A stretch of 5,878 nt of DNA from an uncultured bacterium (GCA_900554385.1 USHE01000112.1:1-5878), one strand, 5' to 3'. Counted from the first letter of the stretch, positions 1 to 5,732 are shown. Notes: generated by a model from the sequence alone, not told the origin. A program made the numbers and translations.

Positions 1-1729
1 CAACGAATTGGCAAGCATGATGGATGTTTCCGTAACGCAGGTTATTGCTACTTGTATGAGTATCGGTATCATGGTTTCTATCAATCAGCGTCTGGATGCT
101 GAAACCATTAATCTGGTGGCGGATGAATTCGGATACAAGACTGAATATGTCAGTTCGGAAGTGGCACAGGCCATTGTAGAGGAAGAAGATGCCGAAGAAG
201 ATCTGGAACCGCGTGCGCCGATTGTTACCGTCATGGGTCACGTAGACCACGGTAAAACAACATTGCTCGACAGTATTCGTGCTTCAAAACATAAAATTGT
301 ATCAACCGAAGTCGGCGGAATTACACAATCCATTGGTGCATATACAGTATATCTTGATAACAAACAAGAAAAGAAAATCGTATTTGTCGACACACCTGGT
401 CACGAAGCCTTTACAGAAATGAGAGCGCGCGGAGCAAAAGCTACAGATATCGCAATTCTTGTAGTCGCAGCCGACGACGGAATTATGCCTCAGACAATTG
501 AAGCTATTAACCACGCAAAAGCAGCGGAAGTTCCGATTATTGTAGCAGTTAATAAAGTTGATAAGCCGAGCGCAAATCCTGATAGAATTTTACAGCAATT
601 AACCGAACACGGTCTTGTTCCGGAAGAATGGGGCGGGCATACAATTACCGTAAAAGTTTCAGCCCTTCAAGGGACAGGTATTGATGAACTTCTTGAATAC
701 ATCTTGCTTGTTGCTGATGTTCAAGACTTAAAAGCAAATCCAAAAGCAGAAGCATCAGGCGTTGTAATTGAAGCAAACTTAGACAAAGGTAAAGGACCTG
801 TAGCAACCCTGCTTGTACAAAACGGAACTTTACGTATAGGAAACTGCGTTGTTGTAGGAACTGCCTGCGGACGAGTCAGAGCCTTGCTTTCAGATAGCGG
901 AGAAAAAATACAAAAAGCTGAACCGTCAACACCTGTTGAAATTCTGGGTTTAACAGAAGTACCGCAAGCCGGTGACAGATTTGAAGTTGTTAAAAATGAA
1001 AAAGAAATGAAAGCAATTGTTGAAAAACGCCGCGAAAAAGAACGTGACAAACGTTTAGAAGCAATGCTTCCTGCCCATATCAGACGTGAAGCTGTAGCAG
1101 GAGATGACGACATTCCTCAATTGAACTTAATCATAAAAGCAAACACACATGGTTCAGCAGAAGCAGTATCACAAGCAATTGCACAGCTTGAATCAAAAGA
1201 AATCAAAACAAAAATTATCCACGTAGGTGTCGGTGATATTTCAGAAGCTGATGTAATGCTGGCATCAGCATCAGGGGCATTAATCCTCGGATTTACGGTA
1301 AAAATCGATAATAATGCATCTGCGGCAGCAGACAGAGAAGGTGTCACCGTAAAAACATACGATATTATTTACCAAATACTTGAGGATATGGAAAAAACAA
1401 TGCTTTCACTTCTTCAACCGGAAATCAAACAGGTTGAACTTGGTAAAGCTGAAGTTAGACAGGTATATACTATCGGTAAAACAACAAGAAATGCCGGCTG
1501 TTACGTAACAGAAGGTAAGATTGTAAGAAGCAAAGCGGCAGTATTGGTACGTGACGGCAAAGAAATCTTTAAGGGTGCAATTGACCAATTAAAACGATTT
1601 AAAGATGACGTTAAAGAAGTTGCACAAGGGTTTGAATGCGGTATATCGTTTGCGAAATGGAATGATATTCAAGAAGGCGATATAATAGAAGTATCGACAA
1701 CCGAAGAAATCGAACGCGACAGCTTATAA
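1..1729 (+). CDS. infB: Translation initiation factor IF-2, C-terminal part (5' end outside window)
   Basis: IF-2 is the GTPase that delivers initiator fMet-tRNA to the 30S subunit and promotes subunit joining. The frame is open from base 2, so the gene starts upstream of the window. The first 50 or so codons are an IF2_N-type module ending in a GIMVSINQRLDAET-like stretch, followed by an acidic linker. The GTPase domain shows G1 GHVDHGKT (236-259), a switch I GGITQ (314-328), G3 DTPGH (389-403), G4 NKVD (551-562) and G5 SAL (659-667). Domains II and III follow. The C-terminal fMet-tRNA-binding domain is recognisable by FKDDVKEVAQGFECGI and ends naturally at EEIERDSL-TAA. Nothing is broken. 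The stop overlaps the convergent prepilin gene by 6 bp, and rbfA, its usual downstream partner, is displaced by about 1 kb. The first 240 bp are about 47% GC, against about 39% in the 120 bp from 301 to 420. Confidence 0.98.
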   Translation, partial: NELASMMDVSVTQVIATCMSIGIMVSINQRLDAETINLVADEFGYKTEYVSSEVAQAIVEEEDAEEDLEPRAPIVTVMGHVDHGKTTLLDSIRASKHKIVSTEVGGITQSIGAYTVYLDNKQEKKIVFVDTPGHEAFTEMRARGAKATDIAILVVAADDGIMPQTIEAINHAKAAEVPIIVAVNKVDKPSANPDRILQQLTEHGLVPEEWGGHTITVKVSALQGTGIDELLEYILLVADVQDLKANPKAEASGVVIEANLDKGKGPVATLLVQNGTLRIGNCVVVGTACGRVRALLSDSGEKIQKAEPSTPVEILGLTEVPQAGDRFEVVKNEKEMKAIVEKRREKERDKRLEAMLPAHIRREAVAGDDDIPQLNLIIKANTHGSAEAVSQAIAQLESKEIKTKIIHVGVGDISEADVMLASASGALILGFTVKIDNNASAAADREGVTVKTYDIIYQILEDMEKTMLSLLQPEIKQVELGKAEVRQVYTIGKTTRNAGCYVTEGKIVRSKAAVLVRDGKEIFKGAIDQLKRFKDDVKEVAQGFECGISFAKWNDIQEGDIIEVSTTEEIERDSL

Positions 1730-2383
1730 TTTATAAGGATAATCGTCTTTAAATTCCCAATTATCATATTCAAGGAGACCTGTACAATAATAAGGAATTT
1801 GCTTACACTTATTTAGAGCTTCATCTCGTGTTAATACACCATTTTTTGCAGTACAAAAAGTTTTTTTTGAACTGCCACAGCGGTTTAATTTCTCATTTTC
1901 TGCAAAACAAAAGTAGAATGTGAACTGGTCTTTAGCAAAAGTATTAGGCAGTTTATTGCCATTACTATCAAAGATAACATCCATGCAGCCTCCATTATTC
2001 AATGAAAAGCTAGAGCCATCCGCAAGAAATATTCTTGTTTCTGTTCCACTTTTAGTTCCATCCTCTTGGATAATACTTCTCCCATCAATTATCTCAACAT
2101 ATTTAAAATATGGAGCTAGATATTTTAGAAAAAATTCTTTTGAGACTTTTCCCTGCATATCATAATCAGACGAACTAGCTGGTTTAATCCAACTACTAAC
2201 TTCCCCATTGACAGCTTCACTCATAACGATTGCCTGTTGTATTGAAGAATAAAATTTTTTTAATCTTGATGCAGTTTCAACTTTTTTATAATGTCCTATT
2301 ACAGCAGGTAAAGTTAACGAAGCCATTATTCCAATAATACCCAAAGTTATTAGAACCTCGGCAAGAGTAAATCCTTTTTTCAT
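1724..2383 (-). CDS. Type IV prepilin-like (pseudopilin) secreted protein
   Basis: This 219-residue protein begins MKKGFTLAEVLITLGIIG, a class III (prepilin) signal. Prepilin peptidase should cut after Gly4, leaving N-methylated Phe with Glu at mature position +5, followed by a hydrophobic helix to about residue 29. The rest is a hydrophilic globular domain with six cysteines (133, 159, 169, 177, 193, 200), which could pair as disulfides. It also carries a DSNGNKLPNTFAKD motif (139-152), resembling the D-N-G-K-x-P-N signature of minor pilins or type II secretion pseudopilins in gut Melainabacteria and Elusimicrobia. No other pilus gene is nearby, so it probably works with machinery encoded elsewhere. 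The ATG is supported by an AAGGAAG ribosome site 10 nt upstream. It runs against its neighbours, and a 240-bp sample (1741-1980) is about 31% GC, lower than infB. The exact role (fibre subunit, adhesin or DNA uptake) cannot be told from sequence. Confidence 0.9.
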   Translation of the reverse strand: MKKGFTLAEVLITLGIIGIMASLTLPAVIGHYKKVETASRLKKFYSSIQQAIVMSEAVNGEVSSWIKPASSSDYDMQGKVSKEFFLKYLAPYFKYVEIIDGRSIIQEDGTKSGTETRIFLADGSSFSLNNGGCMDVIFDSNGNKLPNTFAKDQFTFYFCFAENEKLNRCGSSKKTFCTAKNGVLTRDEALNKCKQIPYYCTGLLEYDNWEFKDDYPYKL

Positions 2384-2393
2384 AAATTAGCAA

Positions 2394-2400
2394 CTTCCTT
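2394..2400 (-). promoter_or_regulatory. Ribosome binding site of the prepilin gene
   Basis: On the minus strand AAGGAAG lies 10 nt before the ATG at 2383-2381. It supports that start, which also gives the ideal short prepilin leader (Met-Lys-Lys-Gly). Confidence 0.7.
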
Positions 2401-2437
2401 TCTAATGTAAATACTTGTTAAATATATTTAATATATT

Positions 2438-2452
2438 ATGAATTATATTCAT
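2438..2452. repeat. Small inverted repeat at the predicted prepilin transcription start
   Basis: ATGAAT-TAT-ATTCAT is a 6-3-6 perfect palindrome. It covers the predicted start point of the prepilin transcript (about 2447), a position where a bound protein could block transcription. In such AT-rich DNA a 6-bp arm can arise by chance, so this is a weak second operator candidate. Confidence 0.35.
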
Positions 2453-2453
2453 G

Positions 2454-2481
2454 ATTATAACATATTTTCATAATTTATCAA
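2454..2481 (-). promoter_or_regulatory. Sigma70-type promoter of the prepilin gene
   Basis: Reading the minus strand, a -35 TTGATA (2481-2476, 5/6 match) is followed after 16 nt by an extended -10 TGT-TATAAT (2462-2454). Transcription should start near 2447, giving a leader of about 64 nt containing the ribosome site. The promoter overlaps the divergent promoter of the HTH gene and a palindrome. It is predicted from sequence match only. Confidence 0.65.
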
Positions 2482-2496
2482 CATAAATTATATAAT
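2467..2496 (+). promoter_or_regulatory. Promoter of the HTH gene, predicted to give a leaderless mRNA
   Basis: A consensus -10 TATAAT (2491-2496) lies only 7 nt before the ATG at 2504. A -35-like TTCATA (2467-2472, 4/6) sits 18 nt upstream of it. With the usual 6-7 nt between -10 and start point, the mRNA would begin at or within one base of the start codon. No Shine-Dalgarno sequence precedes the ATG, which agrees with leaderless translation. Confidence 0.55.
2470..2491. promoter_or_regulatory. 22-bp perfect palindrome, candidate operator between divergent promoters
   Basis: ATAATTTAT (2470-2478), spacer CAAC, ATAAATTAT (2483-2491): both 9-bp arms match perfectly. It overlaps the -35 elements of both divergent promoters and touches the first base of the HTH gene's -10. 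This is where a dimeric regulator would repress both genes. The adjacent small HTH protein is the obvious candidate ligand; binding itself is inferred. The local sequence is only about 14% GC, so chance palindromes are more likely here than usual. Confidence 0.5.
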
Positions 2497-2503
2497 TAGT
2501 ATT

Positions 2504-2728
2504 ATGGACATACGTGATGAAGTAAAAATAATGCTAACGTCAAAAAGAATGTCAATGACAGAATTGGCTAAACGGATGACAGAATTATCCGGTAAACATT
2601 ACTCACAAAGCTTAATATCCCACAAATTAAAAAGCGAATCTTTACGCTATTCGGAAATGAAATTAATCTGCAAAATTCTCGGTTACAGAATTTATATTGA
2701 CTTTGACGAAATCCGTCTGGGGCGTTAA
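2504..2728 (+). CDS. Small helix-turn-helix (Cro/XRE-like) DNA-binding protein
   Basis: This 74-residue protein is essentially one DNA-binding domain. Helix 1 spans about residues 3-14. A MSMTELAKRM helix (16-25) is followed, after a turn with GKHYS (30-34), by the likely recognition helix SQSLISHKLKSE (34-45), then SEMKLICKILGY (50-61). This resembles the compact phage-type XRE/Cro-like repressors that read 'LT.TELA..L....Q.LS.KLKR...RYSE...I...LGY'. No effector domain is present. The ATG at 2504 has no ribosome site but lies 7 nt from a perfect -10, so it is probably read from a leaderless mRNA. An in-frame ATG at 2531 would remove helix 1. No terminator separates it from rbfA 43 bp downstream, so read-through into rbfA is likely. 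A 180-bp sample is about 31% GC. The target is inferred to be the divergent promoter region. Confidence 0.8.
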   Translation: MDIRDEVKIMLTSKRMSMTELAKRMTELSGKHYSQSLISHKLKSESLRYSEMKLICKILGYRIYIDFDEIRLGR

Positions 2729-2742
2729 ATTTTATTATTTTA

Positions 2743-2751
2743 TGTTATAAT
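2743..2751 (+). promoter_or_regulatory. Extended -10 promoter of the rbfA operon
   Basis: TGT-TATAAT is a perfect extended -10 with no good -35 at 16-18 nt upstream, as is usual for extended -10 promoters. Transcription would start near 2758, immediately before the ribosome site, giving a leader of roughly 14 nt. It lets rbfA and the genes after it be transcribed although infB is cut off by the antisense prepilin gene. Confidence 0.6.
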
Positions 2752-2760
2752 CACAATACA

Positions 2761-2765
2761 AGGAG
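2761..2765 (+). promoter_or_regulatory. Ribosome binding site that fixes the rbfA start
   Basis: AGGAG lies 6 nt before the ATG at 2772. The alternative in-frame ATG at 2766 directly abuts this motif and cannot be served by it, so 2772 is the better start. Confidence 0.8.
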
Positions 2766-2771
2766 ATGATT

Positions 2772-3116
2772 ATGACCTTAAGAAACGAACGTGTAAGAAA
2801 AGAACTAATGAGAGATATCTCAGAAATTTTACAAAAAGAAATCCGCGGATTAGCAGGTGTGGTTTCTGTTGTTGATATTGAAGTATCACACGATAACTCA
2901 TTTGCAAAAGTTATCTATAGTGTTCTGGGTTCGGAAGAACAAGTTGCAAAAACCAAAGAAATCATTGAACGCAGCACACCAAAAATAAGATTTGAAGTCG
3001 GGAAACGCATAAGATTACGTCTTACACCAGAACTTAAATTTGTATACACAGATTCACTGGAAAAAGGCTCAAGAGTTAGCGAAATCATTGACAAAATTTC
3101 CAGAGGAGAACTGTAG
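2772..3116 (+). CDS. rbfA: 30S ribosome-binding factor RbfA
   Basis: RbfA binds the immature 30S subunit and helps late 16S rRNA 5'-end processing and cold adaptation. The 114-residue product has the usual length and is a single type II KH-like domain. The N-terminal R-x-x-R-V-x-x-E-L-x-R-x-I-S-E-I-L helix is typical. It is followed by GVVSVVDIEVSHDNSFAKV strands and the RIRLRLTPELKFVYTDSLEKG segment that marks the family, then a final helix (RVSEIIDKI). The start at 2772 is chosen because of AGGAG 6 nt upstream; the ATG at 2766 would add Met-Ile without a usable ribosome site. truB follows 6 bp after the stop, the standard order. infB should precede it directly, but a prepilin gene and an HTH gene intervene. 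Confidence 0.96.
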   Translation: MTLRNERVRKELMRDISEILQKEIRGLAGVVSVVDIEVSHDNSFAKVIYSVLGSEEQVAKTKEIIERSTPKIRFEVGKRIRLRLTPELKFVYTDSLEKGSRVSEIIDKISRGEL

Positions 3117-3122
3117 AAAAAG

Positions 3123-3965
3123 ATGTTCGGCTTTATAAACATCTATAAACCTAAAGGAATGACATCTCACGATGTTGTATCTGTTTTGCGCAGAATAACA
3201 AAAATAAAACAGATAGGTCACACAGGAACACTAGATCCTTTTGCCGAGGGGGTTTTGCCTATTTGTATAGGAAAAGCAACCCGCCTTATCGAATACCTTG
3301 AGGATGAAAAAGAATACCTTGCAACTGTTCAATTCGGAACAGCGACAACCACATACGATCCTGAAGGAGAAATCACATCTACATCTGATAAAAAAATATC
3401 AAAAGAAGAACTTTTACAAGAACTTGAAAACTTCCGCGGGGAAATTTCACAACTTCCACCTATTTATTCTGCGATAAAAATTAAAGGGAAAAAATTATAC
3501 GAATATGCAAGGAAAGGTGAAACTGTAAAAATACAGCCTCGCAAAGTTTTTATATCAAAACTTGAACTAAAAAATTTCGATGAAACCAACCAAACCGCAG
3601 AACTTTTAATTGGCTGCTCCAAAGGAACATATATCCGCTCAATAGCACACGATTTAGGACAAAACCTAAAATGCGGAGGACATCTGACAAAATTGGTCCG
3701 CACAAAAGCCGGTAAATTTACAATAGACAACACAAATCCGCTGGATAATCTTAATGTACCTGAAAGCCTTATAAATCCACTTAATATGCTCTCACTGCCT
3801 CAAATAGAACTGACAAAAACTCAGCACGAAAAAATTCTGCACGGACAACAAATCGAAAACAATTCAAATTTTGCAGATTTTGTAATTTTGATTTATAATA
3901 ATGCAATAAGTGCAGTAGGCTTCGCCGATGCGAACAAAATTGCGGTTAAGAAAGTGTTTGAGTAA
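3123..3965 (+). CDS. truB: tRNA pseudouridine(55) synthase TruB
   Basis: TruB isomerises U55 in the T-loop of tRNAs to pseudouridine and acts as a tRNA chaperone. The 280-residue protein is complete. The N-terminal FINIYKPKGMTSHDVV is typical. The catalytic loop GHTGTLDPFAEGVLP spans 32-46 with the nucleophile Asp38. Tyr65, in the E-Y-L motif, corresponds to the active-site stacking tyrosine. Then come PPIYSAIK (112-119) with KGKKLYEYAR after it, and GTYIRS (168-173) with the conserved Arg172. The C-terminal part after about residue 210 is a short RNA-binding domain of the TruB_C/PUA type. AGGAG at 3104-3108, inside the end of rbfA, lies 14 nt before the ATG, a long spacing, so translation is probably coupled to rbfA. 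The stop overlaps the next start by one base (TAATG). Confidence 0.97.
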   Translation: MFGFINIYKPKGMTSHDVVSVLRRITKIKQIGHTGTLDPFAEGVLPICIGKATRLIEYLEDEKEYLATVQFGTATTTYDPEGEITSTSDKKISKEELLQELENFRGEISQLPPIYSAIKIKGKKLYEYARKGETVKIQPRKVFISKLELKNFDETNQTAELLIGCSKGTYIRSIAHDLGQNLKCGGHLTKLVRTKAGKFTIDNTNPLDNLNVPESLINPLNMLSLPQIELTKTQHEKILHGQQIENNSNFADFVILIYNNAISAVGFADANKIAVKKVFE

Positions 3966-4840
3966 TGAAAAAATTCTTGATAAGTCTTGGAATTGTGACA
4001 ATAACAGCATTAGCTGCAAATGCAAGATGCGATGAAACATTTATCTGTCCTTCCGAAATGCATTTGTCCGGAAGATTTTCGAGAGGACTGAGTGCAATTA
4101 CAGGCTCAAACTTTCTTGCCACAAAAACAGTCGAATCTATTTTAAAAAATCAAATTAAAAAAGAAGCCAAAGGAAATTTTGATGTAAATCTGCAATCTTA
4201 CAGCCTGCCGGACTTAAAAGCAGGACGATTTAAGTCACTTGAAATCACCGGAGAAAATGTTGTTGCGGATAATATCTACCTTTCAAGATTAACCCTAAAA
4301 ACTCTATGCGACTATAACTATATCTCCTACAACGCAAAAAATAAAACAGCCATTTTCAAAGAAGATTTCGGCATGGCTTTTTCAACTTCAATTACAGAAG
4401 AAGATTTGAATAATACCATGAACTCAAACGGCTATAAAGAACTCATAGCTGAAATAAATTCCATAGGGAAAAATTATAACCTGTTTAAAATATCCGAAGC
4501 AAAAGCAGAATTTAAAGATAATAAATTTTTGTATGTATTCAAAGTAGTAATCCCAATTCTGAACCTGAAACAAAATATTGTAATAAGCTCGGATATAAAT
4601 GTATCAAACGGCAGACTCTATCTCTATAATACAAAAATCATCAATGACATCTTTTCTGTAGATTTGAGCCAAATGTCGTATATTATGAATAATCTTAACC
4701 CGCTAAACTTTTCTCTAAATGTACTAAAAAACAAATACGGAACACTAACTGTAAAAAATGCGGTAATAAAAGATAACAGAATTGACATAGATGGTACAAT
4801 TATAGTATTAAAAGATATGGTAACCCAAAATAAGGAATAA
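3965..4840 (+). CDS. Exported DUF2993 / LmeA-like phospholipid-binding protein
   Basis: The 291-residue product starts with a Sec signal peptide: MKK, a hydrophobic stretch (4-18) and an A-N-A site, with likely cleavage after Ala20. Cys22 is preceded by Arg and is not a good lipobox. The mature part has the rhythm of DUF2993: AGRFKSLEITGENVV (from residue 86), followed by paired strands and the ITEEDLNNTM segment (from residue 143). It ends in alternating beta strands (GRLYLYNTKII, GTLTVKNAVI, NRIDIDGTIIV). LmeA of mycobacteria, a family member, binds phospholipid in the cell envelope. DUF2993 proteins are common in Cyanobacteria. A periplasmic lipid-binding or envelope role is therefore inferred. 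The start codon shares its A with the truB stop, implying coupled translation. The family assignment rests on pattern recognition and needs a profile search. Confidence 0.7.
   Translation: MKKFLISLGIVTITALAANARCDETFICPSEMHLSGRFSRGLSAITGSNFLATKTVESILKNQIKKEAKGNFDVNLQSYSLPDLKAGRFKSLEITGENVVADNIYLSRLTLKTLCDYNYISYNAKNKTAIFKEDFGMAFSTSITEEDLNNTMNSNGYKELIAEINSIGKNYNLFKISEAKAEFKDNKFLYVFKVVIPILNLKQNIVISSDINVSNGRLYLYNTKIINDIFSVDLSQMSYIMNNLNPLNFSLNVLKNKYGTLTVKNAVIKDNRIDIDGTIIVLKDMVTQNKE
4782..4811 (+). promoter_or_regulatory. Possible internal promoter ahead of the GerMN gene
   Basis: A perfect -35 TTGACA (4782-4787) is followed after 18 nt by TATTAA (4806-4811, 4/6). Transcription would start near 4818, just before the ribosome site AGGA (4833-4836). 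It lies inside the coding end of the preceding gene and the -10 is weak, so it is only a possibility. Confidence 0.3.
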
Positions 4841-4844
4841 AAAA

Positions 4845-5456
4845 ATGAGAGCAGATCAAAAAGTATTTCTAGGATTGTTAGGTGTTGCAATGGTAGCAAC
4901 ATCAGTATTTTTGGGATTAAAACTACTTACACCCGCAGATACAACGACCGAAATTCCAGGCGCAGTAAAAGAACCTCCGGTCGCAACTCAACCTGTTGAA
5001 AGACCCGATGAACCTGAACAGCCAAAACCTAAAGAATACGTTGATATAGTGTTCATCGGTCAAAATGATAACCATGAAGAAGTCTATAAAATAGTAAAAC
5101 GTGAATATGATCAGGATATAGACGGCTCAAAACTAAAATACGCAATCAGTTCTCTGATTTTAGGACCAAAACAAGGAGAAAAAGCCAAAGGAGTATATTC
5201 AGAAATTCCAAGCGGCACCGAAATTCTAGGCGTTCAGGAGCGTCCTGATAAAGTCATAATAAACCTTTCTTCCCAATTTGAATTCGGCGGAGGCACTGAC
5301 AGCGTATATAAACGCCTTTACCAGTTAATCAAAACCGCAAGAAAAAATACCGAAAAACCTGTTTATTTATACATAAACGGTCAGCAAGCTGACGTTATAG
5401 GCGGTGACGGCATTATGATAACACAACCCTTAAGTGACAGTTCATTAGGCGGATAG
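4845..5456 (+). CDS. GerMN-domain membrane-anchored envelope protein
   Basis: The 203-residue protein has one N-terminal membrane helix (about 7-25), a Pro/Glu/Thr-rich linker (about 30-66) and a GerMN domain filling the rest. Family features seen are the ISSLILGPKQGEK segment, YSEIPSGTEILGV, the VIINLSSQFEFGGG strand-turn and the C-terminal helix followed by PVYLYINGQ. GerM was first named in Bacillus, where it takes part in spore germination and sporulation. The domain is also widespread in non-sporulating bacteria, including Cyanobacteria, as an anchored extracytoplasmic module whose function is largely unknown. The topology here (short cytoplasmic end, outside domain) fits that. The ATG has AGGA 8 nt upstream, inside the end of the DUF2993 gene, and the intergenic gap is 4 bp, so the pair probably acts in the same envelope process. 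Confidence 0.85.
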   Translation: MRADQKVFLGLLGVAMVATSVFLGLKLLTPADTTTEIPGAVKEPPVATQPVERPDEPEQPKPKEYVDIVFIGQNDNHEEVYKIVKREYDQDIDGSKLKYAISSLILGPKQGEKAKGVYSEIPSGTEILGVQERPDKVIINLSSQFEFGGGTDSVYKRLYQLIKTARKNTEKPVYLYINGQQADVIGGDGIMITQPLSDSSLGG

Positions 5457-5460
5457 ACAA

Positions 5461-5727
5461 TTGGAAAAAGACTTAGACTATTACTTGAACCTTGATTGGA
5501 CACTAATTGAGGGTGAAGATTTGGATTTTGAAGGGAAACCCTATCATTACATAATGATAGAAGAAATTCCCAGTTTTTGTTTTTGCGCAAAAACACCAGA
5601 AAAAGCACGCGAAAATAACAAAAAACAACTACGGTTAAATTTAAATGTAATGCTCGAAAGCAACGAACATATCAGAGAACCCGGAGATGAAGACGAAGAA
5701 CCCGATTGGGAAAGTTTGTGTCCATAA
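5461..5727 (+). CDS. HicB-like small protein (antitoxin-type fold, no toxin adjacent)
   Basis: The 88-residue product resembles the HicB-like pseudo-RNase H fold. It opens YYLNLDWTLIEGED, followed by strand YHYIMIEEIPSF and a C-F-C (40-42). Then comes the T-P-E-K-A (45-49) of the usual 'T-P-E-E-A' helix start, a long helix and an E-x-x-E-H-I-R-E-P ending like HicB's 'G..IP.P'. The last residues are acidic. No HicA toxin (small dsRNA-binding protein) lies upstream, and there is no added HTH domain, so it is probably a solitary HicB-like protein rather than half of a toxin pair. The start is TTG, 4 bp after the GerMN stop, with a weak AGGCGGA site 7 nt ahead. The first ATG, at 5554, would delete the leading strands. 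It is presumably co-transcribed with the genes before it. Confidence 0.65.
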   Translation: MEKDLDYYLNLDWTLIEGEDLDFEGKPYHYIMIEEIPSFCFCAKTPEKARENNKKQLRLNLNVMLESNEHIREPGDEDEEPDWESLCP

Positions 5728-5732
5728 AAAAG

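Larger units (their letters stand above)
2452..2753. repeat. 13-bp inverted repeat flanking the HTH gene
   Basis: TATGTTATAATCA occurs on the plus strand at 2741-2753 and, identically, on the minus strand at 2464-2452. Each copy contains an extended -10 (TGT-TATAAT), serving rbfA on the right and the prepilin on the left. The copies face outward and enclose the HTH promoter and gene. They may simply be two strong matches to one promoter consensus, or they may reflect shared regulation or a past duplication or inversion. Confidence 0.5.

Noticed and set aside
721..1347. Two open frames on the minus strand inside infB (130 and 76 residues)
   Set aside because: Both lie opposite conserved IF-2 coding sequence, have low-complexity Ser-rich translations and no ribosome site. 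They are antisense shadows.
1724..1736. TTATAA-T-TTATAA at the infB end, considered as a bidirectional terminator
   Set aside because: It contains no G or C, so any hairpin would be very weak, and there is no T-run following it.
1920..2165. Plus-strand open frame of 81 residues opposite the prepilin gene
   Set aside because: The antisense prepilin is clearly real. This frame shows no recognisable motif and no ribosome site.
1726..2478. The 9-mer ATAATTTAT at 1726-1734 and again at 2470-2478, on both sides of the prepilin gene, considered as a target-site duplication
   Set aside because: Nine A/T-only bases in very AT-rich DNA are easily shared by chance. The second copy is already explained as an arm of the palindrome, and no transposase or terminal inverted repeat accompanies them.
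2703..2708. TTGACG resembling a -35 box for rbfA
   Set aside because: It is 37 nt from the TATAAT at 2746, far too long a spacer. The extended -10 explains the promoter without it.
3464..3733. Minus-strand open frame of 89 residues inside truB
   Set aside because: It is opposite the conserved TruB motifs (PPIYSAIK, GTYIRS) and is therefore a shadow.
4022..4033. Cys22 of the DUF2993-like protein considered as a lipoprotein lipobox cysteine
   Set aside because: The residues before it are Asn-Ala-Arg. Arg at -1 does not fit a lipobox, and A-N-A is a better signal peptidase I site.
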